Source of the DNA: Phoronis australis
Lineage: Eukaryota > Phoronida > Phoronidae
Reading direction: 5' to 3'
DNA length: 64,000 nt
NCBI GenBank assembly: GCA_002633005.1
Contig: NMRA01000016.1
Location: 1,047,874-1,111,873, forward strand
Shown: positions 1 to 13,700 of the stretch, in pieces
Numbering within the stretch: position 1 is the stretch's first letter
Layout: the number at the start of each line of letters is the position of its first letter
Translations under genes and position numbers: made by a program
The notes under the pieces: generated by a model
The model's input: only the letters and a program-made list of their open reading frames with translations
What the model was told of the DNA's origin: nothing
Databases searched by the model: none

Positions 1-1733
1 TCAATCAGGGATCTGTTTCATGACAATGAATTAAAGCTTAAGAAAGAAATTTGGTTGTTCGTTATCTCCCACTTCACAATAACTGAATAAAGGTTTAGCT
101 AAGTAGCAATGTATCATAGTCTAGAAATATTTTTTAGAAATTACCTCATTAACTTGCAGTTATGTAAATTCTCAGAGATTTTTACTCATTCAAGTGAGAT
201 TCAAATACTTTTCAGAAATAGTTGTAAAGAGTGTAAGACCAAATTTCTGTCTGAAGACTGAAGTCACTAAGACGTGGATGTCACAAAAATCCTCTGAAAT
301 AAGCCAAGTAAGCATTGCTCTTAACAAAAATTAAACCTATGGAATACAAACATGCAACTGAAGTTCGTATGACTTTGTCTTTTCACAATTTCGGAAAATA
401 TCTACATATTTATAAACAGCCTGCCCATGAGGGCTCTTTTGTCCTCCATTGGAAATTGTTCACGTTGATACCATGTGAACAAAATTGTGTGTCACAAATT
501 TAAGGTAAATGTACGGTACAAGCAGTGAATGACAAAAGGTACCATATAAGATTTTGTCGCAATGAATTCTGTTAGCAGCAAAATGACAGATCATGACTAT
601 TGTAGTGGTGAAGCTGTAATTACAGAATGACTCATCCACCTAATTAACTTTCTTGGTAATTCCACTTTTTCTCACTTTTGAGGGAAGGCTGCTCTGATCA
701 TGAATTTGCTGTCTCCACAGCCATCACCACAGGAAATTCTGGGTTACTTTGTCTGAATAACTTTGGTGTGTACTGTACAGATATTAAAGAGCATAAAAAA
801 TCTGCAAACAGCCACCTCCATAGTATTTACCCACAATGCTGCACATTCATCAGGCATTTCACATGTTGTTATCACTGCACTAACGTTTAACTTCACCAAG
901 AGGTTAAGTTTTGCAGTGTTGAAGCCGGAAAATTCTAAGTCTGAACAATGGCAGAATTTATATCCACCAGGTGACGCTAATAAGTAAAGGCTCCTTTAGT
1001 CAACATCTGTACAGATTGAGAGCAGAAATCAGTTCATCAGCGTAGGAACGTCTGTGGGTTAACAATCCCATGTGATTAATTAAAAAATAATTAATTGCAG
1101 GCGGTCTGATACACGTTGTACCAGACGTGCGCAGGCCTCGCATGTGGGCCCATTGCACCGATCACCTGGAAATATTTTTATGCTTTATTAATATATGGTT
1201 AAAACCGAGCTGAGGAGCTAGAAACCTGGCTCAAGGGTTTAGCAGTGTGACCTGGTGGGACTCGAACCCACGACCTCGAGTAAAGAAAGCGGGCACTTAT
1301 CAACCAGGCAACACTGCCTCCTCCATGTGACTACGTGAATGCATGCATTTCTACAGGTGGGTGGGACCATTGTTGCACTAGTACCACCTTATCAGCACAT
1401 CATTGCTCTTTGTATTCTTTACTATTTTTGCCTTAATAATACAATGCACTTTGAACCTAAGCGAGAAAGGAGGGTTCTAGTCAAGGCGGGACAATTACAT
1501 ACAGGAAACTAGGACAAAATGAATAATTAAAGCTTATCTTTGGTAAAGTATAACTTTTAGGAGTGTACATAGGTGAGTGGATCGAATCTGCAGTACGTTG
1601 GTAAATAGTGAGGCCTTACGGTAATAGATTCCTCGGTACAAAAATGAAACTGAAAGATAGGGGCCTTGACTAGATGAACAACCACCACAAGTAAAATGTG
1701 GTGCCGTGAATATACCAAGTACAAGGCGCTTAC
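1..1733. other. INTS6 intron or flank with no coding exon seen
   Basis: I looked on the minus strand for the exon that should follow the INTS6 block ending in PQMFK (codon broken after two bases) and found no convincing continuation. The stretch is AT-rich and carries a tRNA-derived SINE (listed separately). The remaining INTS6 exons most likely lie beyond the left edge. Confidence 0.5.
1240..1325 (-). repeat. tRNA-derived SINE head
   Basis: On the minus strand there is a tRNA-like module with a canonical B box (GGTTCGAGTCC) inside a perfect 5-bp T stem (GTGGG/CCCAC), and an A-box-like TGGTTGATAAGTG about 35 bases upstream. The outer bases GCAGTGT and ACACTGC pair over 7 bp. The spacing does not give a clean cloverleaf, so this is a tRNA-derived repeat rather than a working tRNA gene. 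Confidence 0.6.
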
Positions 1734-4700
1734 TTGAACATTTGAGGAGTGACATGTTTGTCTCTAGTTGCCACGGTGAAGCTGTCAAACTTGTTCAGTT
1801 CCTGTTGTATATTGGACATAAAGGTGAGGTCTCCGCCAACATGCTGCAAGATTTTGTTGAAGTCCTTCCGTTGTACTATTGATGTCTTTGACCTTGGAGT
1901 GACCTTGATCCCTTCAGCTTGAGGCGGTCGTTGACCAACACAGGCCACAAGCCGTTCGTACTCCAGCTTGGCCTAGGACAATGTAAGATGGGTAACTAAT
2001 GTGTTTAACATTTAACATTTTACACATAACTGACCCAGTAAGACAATTAAGATGTAACTAATACCTTTAACATTTTACACATAATTGGCCAAAGGCAATT
2101 TAAGACGTAACACATATTATATTTTGCACATATTTTTTAACTTGAAGTCAGCCAAATGTCGTTGAACATGTAGTCTCACTTTCTCCACAATGCTCAAAAT
2201 GTGACACGGCAGCAAACACGTTCAGTGACACAAAAATCTGTTTGGCGTAAACAGCATAGGAGCTGCAAATCAGAAAATGGCGAAAAACATACTATCAAGA
2301 GTTACCTAGTCTTGAATCAAAACATCAATTACTTAACTTGAAAAACATAATAATAAAACTTCAGAAGTTTCAAAACTGAGATACATGTGTGCCAACACAT
2401 TTCATGCAAGGACTAGGACAGGTGCACACAATCTTGCTGGCTGCCCATTTACAATTCATCTCAAAATGACTAAACAAAATTTGAAAATATTAGTGCGTCA
2501 AAAGTAAGAAATGAATGACACGCACAATGATTTCTAAACATTACACCCACTTACCCACCTTTTCTACACCAAATGCATATAGTACAAGTCACAAAAGACC
2601 CCAGAACAGATATTAAATGACAAGTCTCAAAGATTACAGGACACTCCAAATCTAGTACTTACAGGCAAGAAGGTCAACTCACCATATTCTTCAGTTTCTT
2701 CAAGTGTGACACTACACTATAACTAAGACAGTTCTCCAAATTCTCAGGCACTAAATTAGACACGCCCAGTCTCTGTAAAGCTCTCCGCAGTGGCTGCAAT
2801 ATACACAGAACATAGCTCAGCCACACAGAAAAAGGTAATTTTCAAGAAACATTGATTCTTTAATCAATAGACATTAAACATGATGTCTTCAGATATGTGG
2901 ACACACCATTTTTGAATGAAACAAGAAGCAGTAACAATACTATATAGCTGCAACATGCCTTAAAGAAATCATCTGGAATACAACTGATATTTCTAAACAT
3001 TATAGTATGACCATAACTCCAGTACTCATAAGCAGGCTACCAGAACGACACCACTGGGAGACTCGTAAACACAGTACTTCCCTTACAAAATAAACTTAAT
3101 TCACTGATTCACAGAGTAACACAGTTCATGGAAAAACTGCTTAAAATGGTTACTCTATCACAAAACACAGCTTACACACCAAAAAAAACAGCTCCAGACT
3201 AACAGACATGGTTCACTGACCAAACAACACAGTTCAAGGAAAACAAGTCTGTGCACCGTGTTTGAGAGTTTAGGCACAAGTTTTGTGTTTGCGTAGCCGA
3301 GTTTATCGAGTCCACGAACCATATTTGCTAGAAACTATGTTTACGAGTGCAAAAGAATAATGGCGACTTGACATTGTCCATTATGTACCTACCCCTGCAT
3401 AGTACACTGACATGGCCTTCAGGTAGTCGTCAAACTGATTACTGAACACAGTCTATATACCTACCCCTGCATAGTACACTGGCATGGTCTTCAGGTAGTT
3501 GTCAAACTGATTACTGAACACAGTCTATATACCTACCCCTGCATAGTACGCTGGCATGGTCTTCAAGTAATTGTCAAACTGATCACTGAACACAGTCTAT
3601 ATACCTACCCCTGCATAGTACACTGGCATGGTCTTCAAGTAGTTGTCAAACTGCTGCCTCCACTTCTGTGTGACCTTCATCTTGTGCACTTTAACAAGTT
3701 CATCTGAATCAAAAACATCCCATTTATACTTTGTCTAGTCTCCAACATCTAGCCATAACAAAAAGGTCAAAAGCTGTACCCTTTCCCAAACAGGTAACAG
3801 CTGAGTAAGGGAGCACAACATTACTATAGATTAATATTCAGATTCCTTCTAACAATTTTAGCTCTCTAGCCGTTTTCATTAGAAACTAAGAATTATCTGC
3901 CCTTGAGGTCAGTCTTTAAAAACCATGTTATGGGACGAGTCACAGAATTTAAATGAGTTTTATATACATCATTAAAATGACAGAAAAACCCTAATGTATT
4001 AAGGTCATATAACACCACAATTACTTTACTTGAAGCAGCTCTAAACCATGAACTAGCGTTAACAATCTCAACTTTCTTCACTGGCCTATTTCCCATTCGA
4101 AAGCAATGCTGTTACATTATCATCATTGTTTGAAATGAAATTGGTTACAACAAATCACTCAGAATCATGGACAGCCATACCGCATCAACTATTGAAACTA
4201 ATCCGCCATGAGAAGCTGGTTAGAATCTATAACAACCAACAGTTCTTCACAAGGATAGCAATACTGAATCAACTATTGAAACTAATCCGCCATGAGAAGC
4301 TGGTTAGAATCAATAACAACCAACAGTTCTTCACAAGGATAGCAATACTGAATCAACTATTGAAAGGAATCCACCATGAGAAGCCTGATCAGCATCAATA
4401 ACAACCAACAGTTCTTCACAAAGATAGCCATACTGAATCAACTATTGAAAGGAATCCACCATGAGAAGCCTGATCAGAAGCAATAACAACCAACAGTTCT
4501 TCACAAGCTTTGCAATCTTTTCTAATGCGAGTCCACAACAAGATAGAATGATTATAACAGAAAGTAGCCTTGAATAAAAGTTGAATTTTGACATAAGATG
4601 CGAGCTTATTGCCACTTAACGAACAGATACAAAACACTTTCAGTGAACAGTGACGCAAAATAAACAAAATTAAAGCAGCTAAAAGTATTTAATTGTGATT

Positions 4701-7700
4701 CGTCAAAAGGAACTCACTTTTGAATTGGAACACTTACTGATATACAACTGGTCTCAGCTTGTTCTCTGCACAGATCAGAAGTGATTTTAGGCCATGCGAA
4801 TAACTAACAGCTTGTTATTCCAAGAGACCATGCTTGGCAAATAAAACGACACGCCGTGACAAGTTGAGCCCGACGTCAAGCAGCAGTGAACTGACAGCTC
4901 TTTCCACGCCCATAAATCACAATATATCTTGACCGAGGAACAGTTTGAGACCAGTTTCATGACAGTAAGTGAACTAAGTCCAAAGTTGGTTTTGCAGTGG
5001 AAAGCGGGTTTTGTAACCTCGTTATCTAACAACACTTACCTAATAACGCCAGTAGTACTGGATAATTGTAAGGCATTACAAACAACTTGACAGACATTAA
5101 GTTGTTGCTGGCTTTAAGGTAGCCAAACGGGTGTCCTATATCACTATACTTTGCGCTGTTGCTAACAAACACCTGAAATATCGAAGAATTGACAGAACTA
5201 CAGTCTTGTCTAACTACTCACAGAGCCATGCATGTTGATAGGATTACAAATGCAGGCAATGAAGCCAGCATTTAACAAAACGTAATACTTCCACACCACA
5301 GCCTGAAGAGAAGTAGTAAGTATGACTTAATTGTACATAGTGTTTCCCACTGGTTTCAAAGCTGTGCTAGCACATTTCTTCGACTTTCTGTTCCGCAATT
5401 GGTGTTTAAATCAATCTGACAAGGGCCTCCATGGATAAAAATCTCAAAAAGTTCAAATTGCAGTCTTACTTTTGCGTATCAGTATTAATTCTTGCCTAAT
5501 CATAAAAACAATCACTATTAATTACATTATTTACACTTCCTAAGCACGTCACTATTCATTTCTTCAGCATAATACAAATAAGGACACCTAGATACTACTT
5601 CAATCACTGGAACCTCCAAAATGTTTATCACAAAAAACTCAAAGTTTTCAAACATGACGCAAAACTTTTAAGAGGCTCAGAATATCTATGGCTCTGGGCC
5701 TTTCATACATAGATCACACGAGGATAGCACAGCTGTCCTACGCACCTGCCAGCACACATTAGGCTGTCTCCGCTCCAGGATGTACTGCGTAAGGGGTGAT
5801 GGCTCCAGCTCATACTTGTCGAACGGGAAGTTCTCCACTATCATTGGCTCGCATGGTGTACAGTTAAACTTGATGTTCGGATGGGCATCTCTAGGTGGCT
5901 GGTGAAGAGAAGTATACGATGAAAACATGTAGGTCACAGCCTGCACTGATACAGGTAATACGCATAAATCAACAATAGGTTCATAGAAGAGCGAGCTAAT
6001 TGATCACGATAATTGCTATGTCACTTAAAGGATACTAAACGGTGATTTGAAAATCCTAACAAAACTGCTTCCATCACCCGTTATTGTGTATTTTGTGTTT
6101 CCATAAAAACATGAAGATATTTCATCGAAAACTTTGTCCTGGACGTGCCAAAAAGTGGATTTCGTGGTTCAAGACTTGTTGCCTCACCCCAGAGTCACCT
6201 TTGACCTCGCCTGAAAAGTTGGTCACACTAGCCCATTTAGCATATTTGCAAGGAATTGTCAAACTTTAATTTTTCAAGGATTGGCAAAGATTTACAAAGC
6301 ACTGTTTTGTTTTGGTAATATATTGAAAAGTTAAATCAGCGTTAATAATCCAATGCAGTCAAAATCCGAGTTTATACTCTCCTTGTAAGACCAACTGAGA
6401 GCTTTTAATGGCAAAAATAAATCACACATTACAGGTGAAGTGTTCTTCACAGCATTATTTAATAAAAACATTTATGGTGAATGTATTTAATTTCCCCTTA
6501 GAAACAATCAGCATAACATTGTTAAGATCAACCCCACCAGCACGGGACATTCTGTCATCTTGTTTTTTGTTTTAACTTTCACTAATTCAAATTCATGAGA
6601 CAAAATTTCACGAAGTGAAACATTTCTGCCGCATTTGTGGTTAATATACCAATCCGTATGATTGACAGACTCTACAAGATAGTTACTTGGATTAAGACAT
6701 CACCGCTTTCAGAACGCCTTGGCTGCCAAGTAATTTTTCATTGACAAAACAAAATGTAATTAATAGACGAAGGTAAAGTTTTGTTTCACTCACATAAATT
6801 GCCTTCGGGTTTTATTGAAAAATACAAAACATCCCATAACACAAGCAAAACCTTACCAAATTTGGTGTATTCTGGCTGATGTCAGGCCAGAAGCTCTCAG
6901 GGATTGGCCAATGACCGATGGCGACACCCTTTTGTGCAGAGCGCTGTACATATATCAGCTTCCTACAAGTGTGCCAGGAGGAGGGAGCTGGTGAAGGCAC
7001 TCGTAGTTTGAGGTCACCAGGTGCAGACAGGCCAGTCACTTTATTACTGTCTTGATTTTCTATAATATAATTTAAGGGTCGATATCATTGTACCCATACA
7101 AATGGGGACTACCCACTAAGTCTTTCGCGTTTGCAATATACAACGGTCAAGTTAGGCCTCTCCTGATTTTGGCAGCAATAACAACAGAGAACATTTTGGG
7201 TGCTTGCAAATCAATCATTCCCATTATTCAATACCTCAAATAGGCGTCCAATCAGATTTCAGGGGTAGCCATTTTGTAACTGTTAAACTTGTATGGTCAC
7301 ACGCTCAAATTCTACACAGGTGCTTTGCCTTGCAAAAGTTTGACTTTGAATGATCTCAACAAAGCTAGTTTTCAAGCTACACAATTTTATGAAAAAGCCA
7401 TCTTATATTTTCACTAGCACAATGTGGGCATCACTAAATAATAACAACCTGGCACTCACAATAATAGAAATGTGCACAGGTGTACATCATGATGAGTCCA
7501 TTATCATCACAAAACAGGCAACATTAAAGTGCCCTGTAGAATTAGTGAAGATAATCTAATTGCTGGACAGCGAGACTCAAACATATCTTATTTTACAACG
7601 AACAAGCAATCTGGACACAAAAATATAACTTTCAGATAAGCCTAACCAATATTCCATGATCCAAATAACGATGAAGATCACTCACCTTTTGTTCCGTTTA

Positions 7701-10700
7701 CACCATTTTCTAAAGTTTTTGGTCCTGAAATAGGTAGGTGAAATAATGGAATAACACAATTTTTAAAGTCATATTACCCAGTGATAGCCAAGAAATTGTT
7801 GACTCCAAAAACAAACTAGGAATGAATTCTGTACACTAGACAAATGGCATAAGCCTAGAAGTTCGTCAAAGAAAAAAATCTAAGCAACTGTTTCCAACTT
7901 CACTGTTAATAATTACTTAAGTTAAACTCAAAACTTGGTCTTCTTAAACAGAGCAGCACATAACACTGTTCGACCGATGGATTCAACAATCTTAAATATT
8001 GCTGATGAAAGGAATGACTATTAACACAATCATCAGATAGAAAGCACATACTTTGTTACAAAACTGCAACAAAGGAGCATTTTATCCGTCCTAAAATATA
8101 CAAAAATACGCCAACTCTCCTAAAGCAAACTCTAACACTCTAGGAAGCCTTTGCATTCTAGACTCGTAAGTGATTCGTGCTTCATGAAAAAATAGAGATT
8201 GGCAATAAAATTGGTCCCTCAGAACAAAAGGTATTACCATCAACAGAGACAGGGGAGGGATCAGGTCCAGTCTTCTCAAGATGAACAACTACCCCACTCT
8301 GAGCCTTCTGCACCAGGGACTCGATGCACTGCATAAGTGTACGCTGAGATGTGATTAAGTAGGAGCGGCCTGAAAGGGGGTAACCATGGTAGTAAAGGAA
8401 TGACGACAAACTCACCACTCCGTAGGCTTAGGCGTATTAAATAGCAAATGAAGGATTGAAAAGAAATTCAAATTTTAAAAAGTTTTCATACAGACATAAA
8501 GAAGTTCAGGCAAAATCCTCTGCTTGTGACATCAATTTCAGAAAGTGGAATATGTCAGGAAAGAAGTTAGCTCTGCTATATTAAAGAGAAGAATATTATG
8601 TTTCCTTTTTAAAATATTAAGTTATCTACCAGTTATTTGCAAATCTCACAAGGATCAAATCTACTTCCACATCACTCCAGTGTCTTATATTTTTGGAAAA
8701 TAATTAACTGTGCAAGAAAAAGAAAGGTTTACCATGTCACATATTTGGCATTCTTGACAAGAATCACTTCAAAGACTAAATACATTAATTCAAGCTGTAT
8801 TTCACCCAATTTAGCTGGGGGCTGTTCCAGTAAAATCTGTATGGGAGGGGGGGGGGAAGGCACCTTTTTTTCGCACCCACCACCCATATTTTTCATTTAT
8901 TTCTTCAGCCTACCACCCGTAATTTTTTATAAGTTTGAAATGCAACCACCCGTAATTTTTTTTGTTCTTGTGGTTGACTGCACAGGCGCTTGAGTTTATC
9001 TCTTCCTCCATCACCACTAACGTCATTCATTACTAAGAAAACACATGTTTCTTATACATGGTTATTAGCCATCGAGAAATTCGAGCACCTGTGGTTAACT
9101 GGTGTTATGGGCATGCCGATGAGGAGATCGGAGGGAGAGAAAAAGTCGGAGCTTTTTGCAAGTTGCATTTTTGTTTCAGTTTTTGATTCTGCGTGGATTG
9201 TTTTTAAATTTACTAAAATTACCCACCATCAAACATTTATGGCCCAATGAAACAACAACGACCTGAAAATTTTTATTTTTTTGAAGTACGACCACCAGCA
9301 ATTTTGAATTTAAATCAAACGCAACCACCCATAATTTTTTATTTCAGTTGCCTTCCCCCCCCACACAGATTTTGCTGGAACAGCCCTGGTTCAAAATGAA
9401 AATCAAATTGTTTTTTTTTTATTTCTAAGTTTGGTCTCATAACATTCCTTTCCTTGATAGAATTACATTTCTGCTATAAAAAAAACACAGAAATGACCGC
9501 AATGAATCAAGAAAATGCTTATTGGGGTTGGCCAACCCTAAAATTGCAAATTTGGAAATTTCGCATGTATGCATCATTGCCTGTGACCCAAGTTGGTAAA
9601 CATAAATGGAATGTTATCACAGTAAGAAATGTTAGTGAGACCGATTTTCTGGAAGTAACAGGCATACGTTCAATTTTTGTTTTAAGCCAGTTAAACAGGA
9701 GCAGCTTCAAAACAAGTTGGGCATAAAACCAATTCAATAAAATTTAGCTAGTGAATGTTATGAAGCAGGCGCCCCGTTCCAAAAAAAACTATCTCAGCTA
9801 ACACAATTTGAGTCAATTTTGCGATAAAACTTGAATTGTCTCAGGTTCGTTTCAGGAAAGAGATTTTAAGTTTGATTTTAAGTGTTTGACTTTGACTTAA
9901 TTTTGACTAACTAACCAGATATGGAAGTTTCATAGTTTGGAAGCTGAGACAAATCTTATATTTAAGTCAAAAATGAAATTAAATCAGTTTGTTGGAATGG
10001 GTTCCAGGTGACATGGTATGACGTTAATCCAGATCGAGTGATTGCATCAAGCGGCTTCAATATTACAACATGTACAGTGCTGCCTCCTACCTCCTGTCAC
10101 TTCACACATAGCATCAATTGGTGAGTCCTCAGCTGGAGGTATGAACTGAGAGATATTGTCCCTAGGTGGCACTGCAGGTATCCTGAGAACGCAGCCAAAC
10201 AGGCGCTGATCCCACCTGAAGGGTTCCTTGGTTAGCTCAGCACCAGGGATAGCATTGTGCATGGGCAAGTTGAGCTGTAGAATACAAAGTGCACTGGTAG
10301 TTATTGTATAACACTTGCAAATGGAAACAGTGCAAATGGTCGTTATTTGATGAACAGCACGAGAAATGCAAAACGTTCAGAAACTCTAAATGGCTTGTTA
10401 CAACCACACATAAAAGATTCGTGAGTTTCTGCAAAGAAACTATAAAACACAGTAAACAAGAACCAGTGTCTATTGTTATGCACTAATTATTTAATAGGAT
10501 TTCCAAAACTGCATACATTGTAGTGACCCCAATTCCTCAAATATCGGCCCATTCCCCACTGAAAATTATCAAAAATCACGCAAAATCCCCTCATGAGGCC
10601 TAAAAATTCCCCTCAAGGTTCGAATTACTTGTAACTCACACAGGTGATTATTTGAAAGAGCAAAAAACGTAAGTTTTGGCTATTTGAGGGAGAGCCTTTT

Positions 10701-13700
10701 AAGGCTTGCAACAGGGTGAGGGTGTTACTCATGATGATCCGGAGGTAGAATTTTTCCCCCACCCTAAAAATTTCCCCTCTCAGAAGGCATAGGCACCTCC
10801 CCCCCCTGGAGAAACAAGAGCCCTGCATTGAGCACTGCCTCAAAGATGGTACTTTTCTTATAAGCAAACTGTTACAAGCATAATGATGAGCAATTCATTC
10901 AAAATTACATCACAGAAGACTTTAAAAAAACCAAGAGGTAAAAGAAACATAATATCTATCCGACATTAGAATCCACACAATGATGACTCATCTGATCTGC
11001 TTGTGAATCTCGTGTGTAATCTTGAAGTGAATTCAGCAGTGAGTTAGAATTCCATTAATGAAACACTTTCTCAAGTGTACATCTGTCGCTGGACTTTCAT
11101 GTCATTTGTCAAAACCATACTATAATGACACATATTGATTTTGCGGGTGCATCACCTTACATACAAGGTATGCTGAGTACTGCTTCGGTAATAAGACCTT
11201 GGAATATCACATTTCACAAAATGGTGAGAGTCCAATGTTGTGACTTAAATTTTCCGAAATGTAATGAAAAACCGAGTTACAAACCGAAGCAAGTTAACAC
11301 TTCTTGTTTTCCAGTTATATTGTGGTAAGAATGGGGTTCATATATAGCGGCTATCTTTGGTTCACCACGCTTCATTCTAATTTCATCTTACTTTGAAGTA
11401 GGACAATTCACTTTGGTTCACCGCGCTTCATTCTAATTTGATCTTACTTTGAAGTTGGACAATTCACTTTGGTTCACTGCGCTTCATTCTAATTTCATCT
11501 TACTTTGAAGTTAGACAATTCTTAAGCAATCAATACAACTTTAAAGTTGGATGAAATAAAACTGAAGTAATAACACCCATCAGCTTTGTTTTGTAATTAA
11601 AAGGTAGCAAAAGCTTTATCTGACATTTTCATTGTTCTGATGGTATTAACACTTGGTTACTCTCATTCTTCCATGTTTAGGTTTACCGGTATGAAAATTT
11701 GACTAGTGCTCATTCTATGATCTATGACAGAGGGCCTATGTCTCAGATTTTTCGTTCTTTTTCGCACAACAGAGACATCGACCACAAAAAATGAAAGCGC
11801 TCCGAGGAGCGACACTTGTCGAAAATGACTAAGAAGACAACAACACTGACGAAGAAAAACTGTCATCGATACGATAAGGAACACAATTTCAAAGTTCATG
11901 ACATGACTGAAAACACTGACGGACTACAACATACGCTTGAAAGGAAAGGAAGATTATTCAATTGGAAGCACATTTGGAGACTGAAATGGGGTGGCACGGA
12001 ACACTGAATAAATGAGAATAAAGATCATCATGATATCAATGTTGATGTTCCGAGTAAGACAAAAACATGATTTAGGCCTTGCTAGGAAAGGAACACACAA
12101 CATTACAGAGTGTATGCAGTGAACTGAGGCCTCATTAATAAAACCACCACAGCAGTCGAGGAAAGACAGGTCCACATTAAAACTAATAAAAGTTCTGAAG
12201 GGTAACACACAATAGAAATGACGATGACAATGATGATGAAAATGATGGTGGTAATGATGAACATGATGCTAACAATTCGTGTAATAAATGAAGATGTCTG
12301 AAACGAGTAAGACAAAAATGCAACCTTTAGACTGCGAACAAACAAAAAACCAAAAAATTGATGCCAGAGCAACATAAAATTTTGCGAAGTAATGAAGACC
12401 AGAGACGACAGTTTTAAAAAGCAACATAAATAGCTTATGTCTAGTTGTTTTAGGGTAAATTAAAAATATGAGACAGATCCTTGTGTATGGAGAGTAAGAA
12501 TAGTTCAAACACGAAAGTCCCCCACCTGCAGTTTAAGCATTTCAGAAATTTGTGTCTACAGCAAAAATATGGCATTTCGGTGTTAAAAGGTTACTCGATG
12601 AATTGTGAAGTCAAAGTAAAACTGAATGCCTTTTCAACATCAGTAATTAATTAAGTATTTTGCTCATCACATTGAGAAAAATAAATACCTCTGATGGGAC
12701 TCCAGCATTACTGGTCAATTTTCTGCCATCAGTCAAACATATGATGACAGCCGGTTCCATATAAAACGGACAACGACCCTGAAAAACAAGAGCAATGCGA
12801 AGTATTGAAATGCACCCACGACTGCCTCGCAAACAGTATGATTCAAGGGATGTTTCTTAATATAAAAAGGACTGTGGTAATTGGCCCGGTTATGTTACAC
12901 ATAGAGTAGAATTAATGCAAAGCAGGACACTGGCAACATTCCTTAAAAGTTTTAGGTTGTAAAAGTCACATTTCTTGTTTGATTTTCAAAATGCAAAAAC
13001 CAAACCACGAGTATTTTTCACAAACTTTTTAAGTACCATATATAAAAACTTTCAATGTGAAAATTTAAAAAACCCTTTTGTTACCCCCTGTGTTTATGGT
13101 GGGTCTCATTACATCTAGAGAATGATGACAACAGCAGTGAGAGGTGGCTGTGTAATAAACTACTACAAGAACATGGTGTCTTTGACCAATGCAGCAGATT
13201 TTGAGATACGCAAACAGATCAAGAAGCCCAATCTCAACCACTGAGTTTGTCAACATAGGACCCTTTTCAAGTTGACAGCCCTGGAATTCCACAGCTTTGT
13301 AGTGGTAACTCAAAACTATAAAAGATGCAGATCACGATTCTCCTTACAATTTCTAAGTGCGTCAAAAAAAAATGAACAGGAGATTTGAAACTACAAGAAT
13401 GAGCACAAAAATATTAACGTTTTTTTCTATACGGTTTCTTCTAATATTAAAAGCTAATTAGTTTATAGTAGTAGTGTCTCAACCAGATTGCTTCCAGGCA
13501 NCCCCCCCCCCCCTCAGTGTTCGAACTCTGCAGGGCTTGGAATGACCCATGACAAAAATAGAGGAAATTTTTATGGCCCTAAATACACATTTCAATCTAA
13601 ACCATACCTCCACAGATTGAAAGTTACAGTGTCATGTTGACAAAACGCACTCATCTTAAGCAGTACCTGACATCTATTTCAGCAACAACTATGAAGGCAA

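Noticed and set aside
4126-4401. Plus-strand frame with 28-residue repeats
   Set aside because: It is a by-product of an 84-bp minisatellite in an INTS6 intron; no start context, domain or splice structure supports a gene.
8637-8993. 118-residue frame rich in F, P and I
   Set aside because: It starts in an INTS6 intron and runs through the low-complexity interior of a MITE.
11356-11523. CRISPR-like direct repeats
   Set aside because: Head-to-tail 56-bp units with no unique spacers, in a eukaryotic intron.
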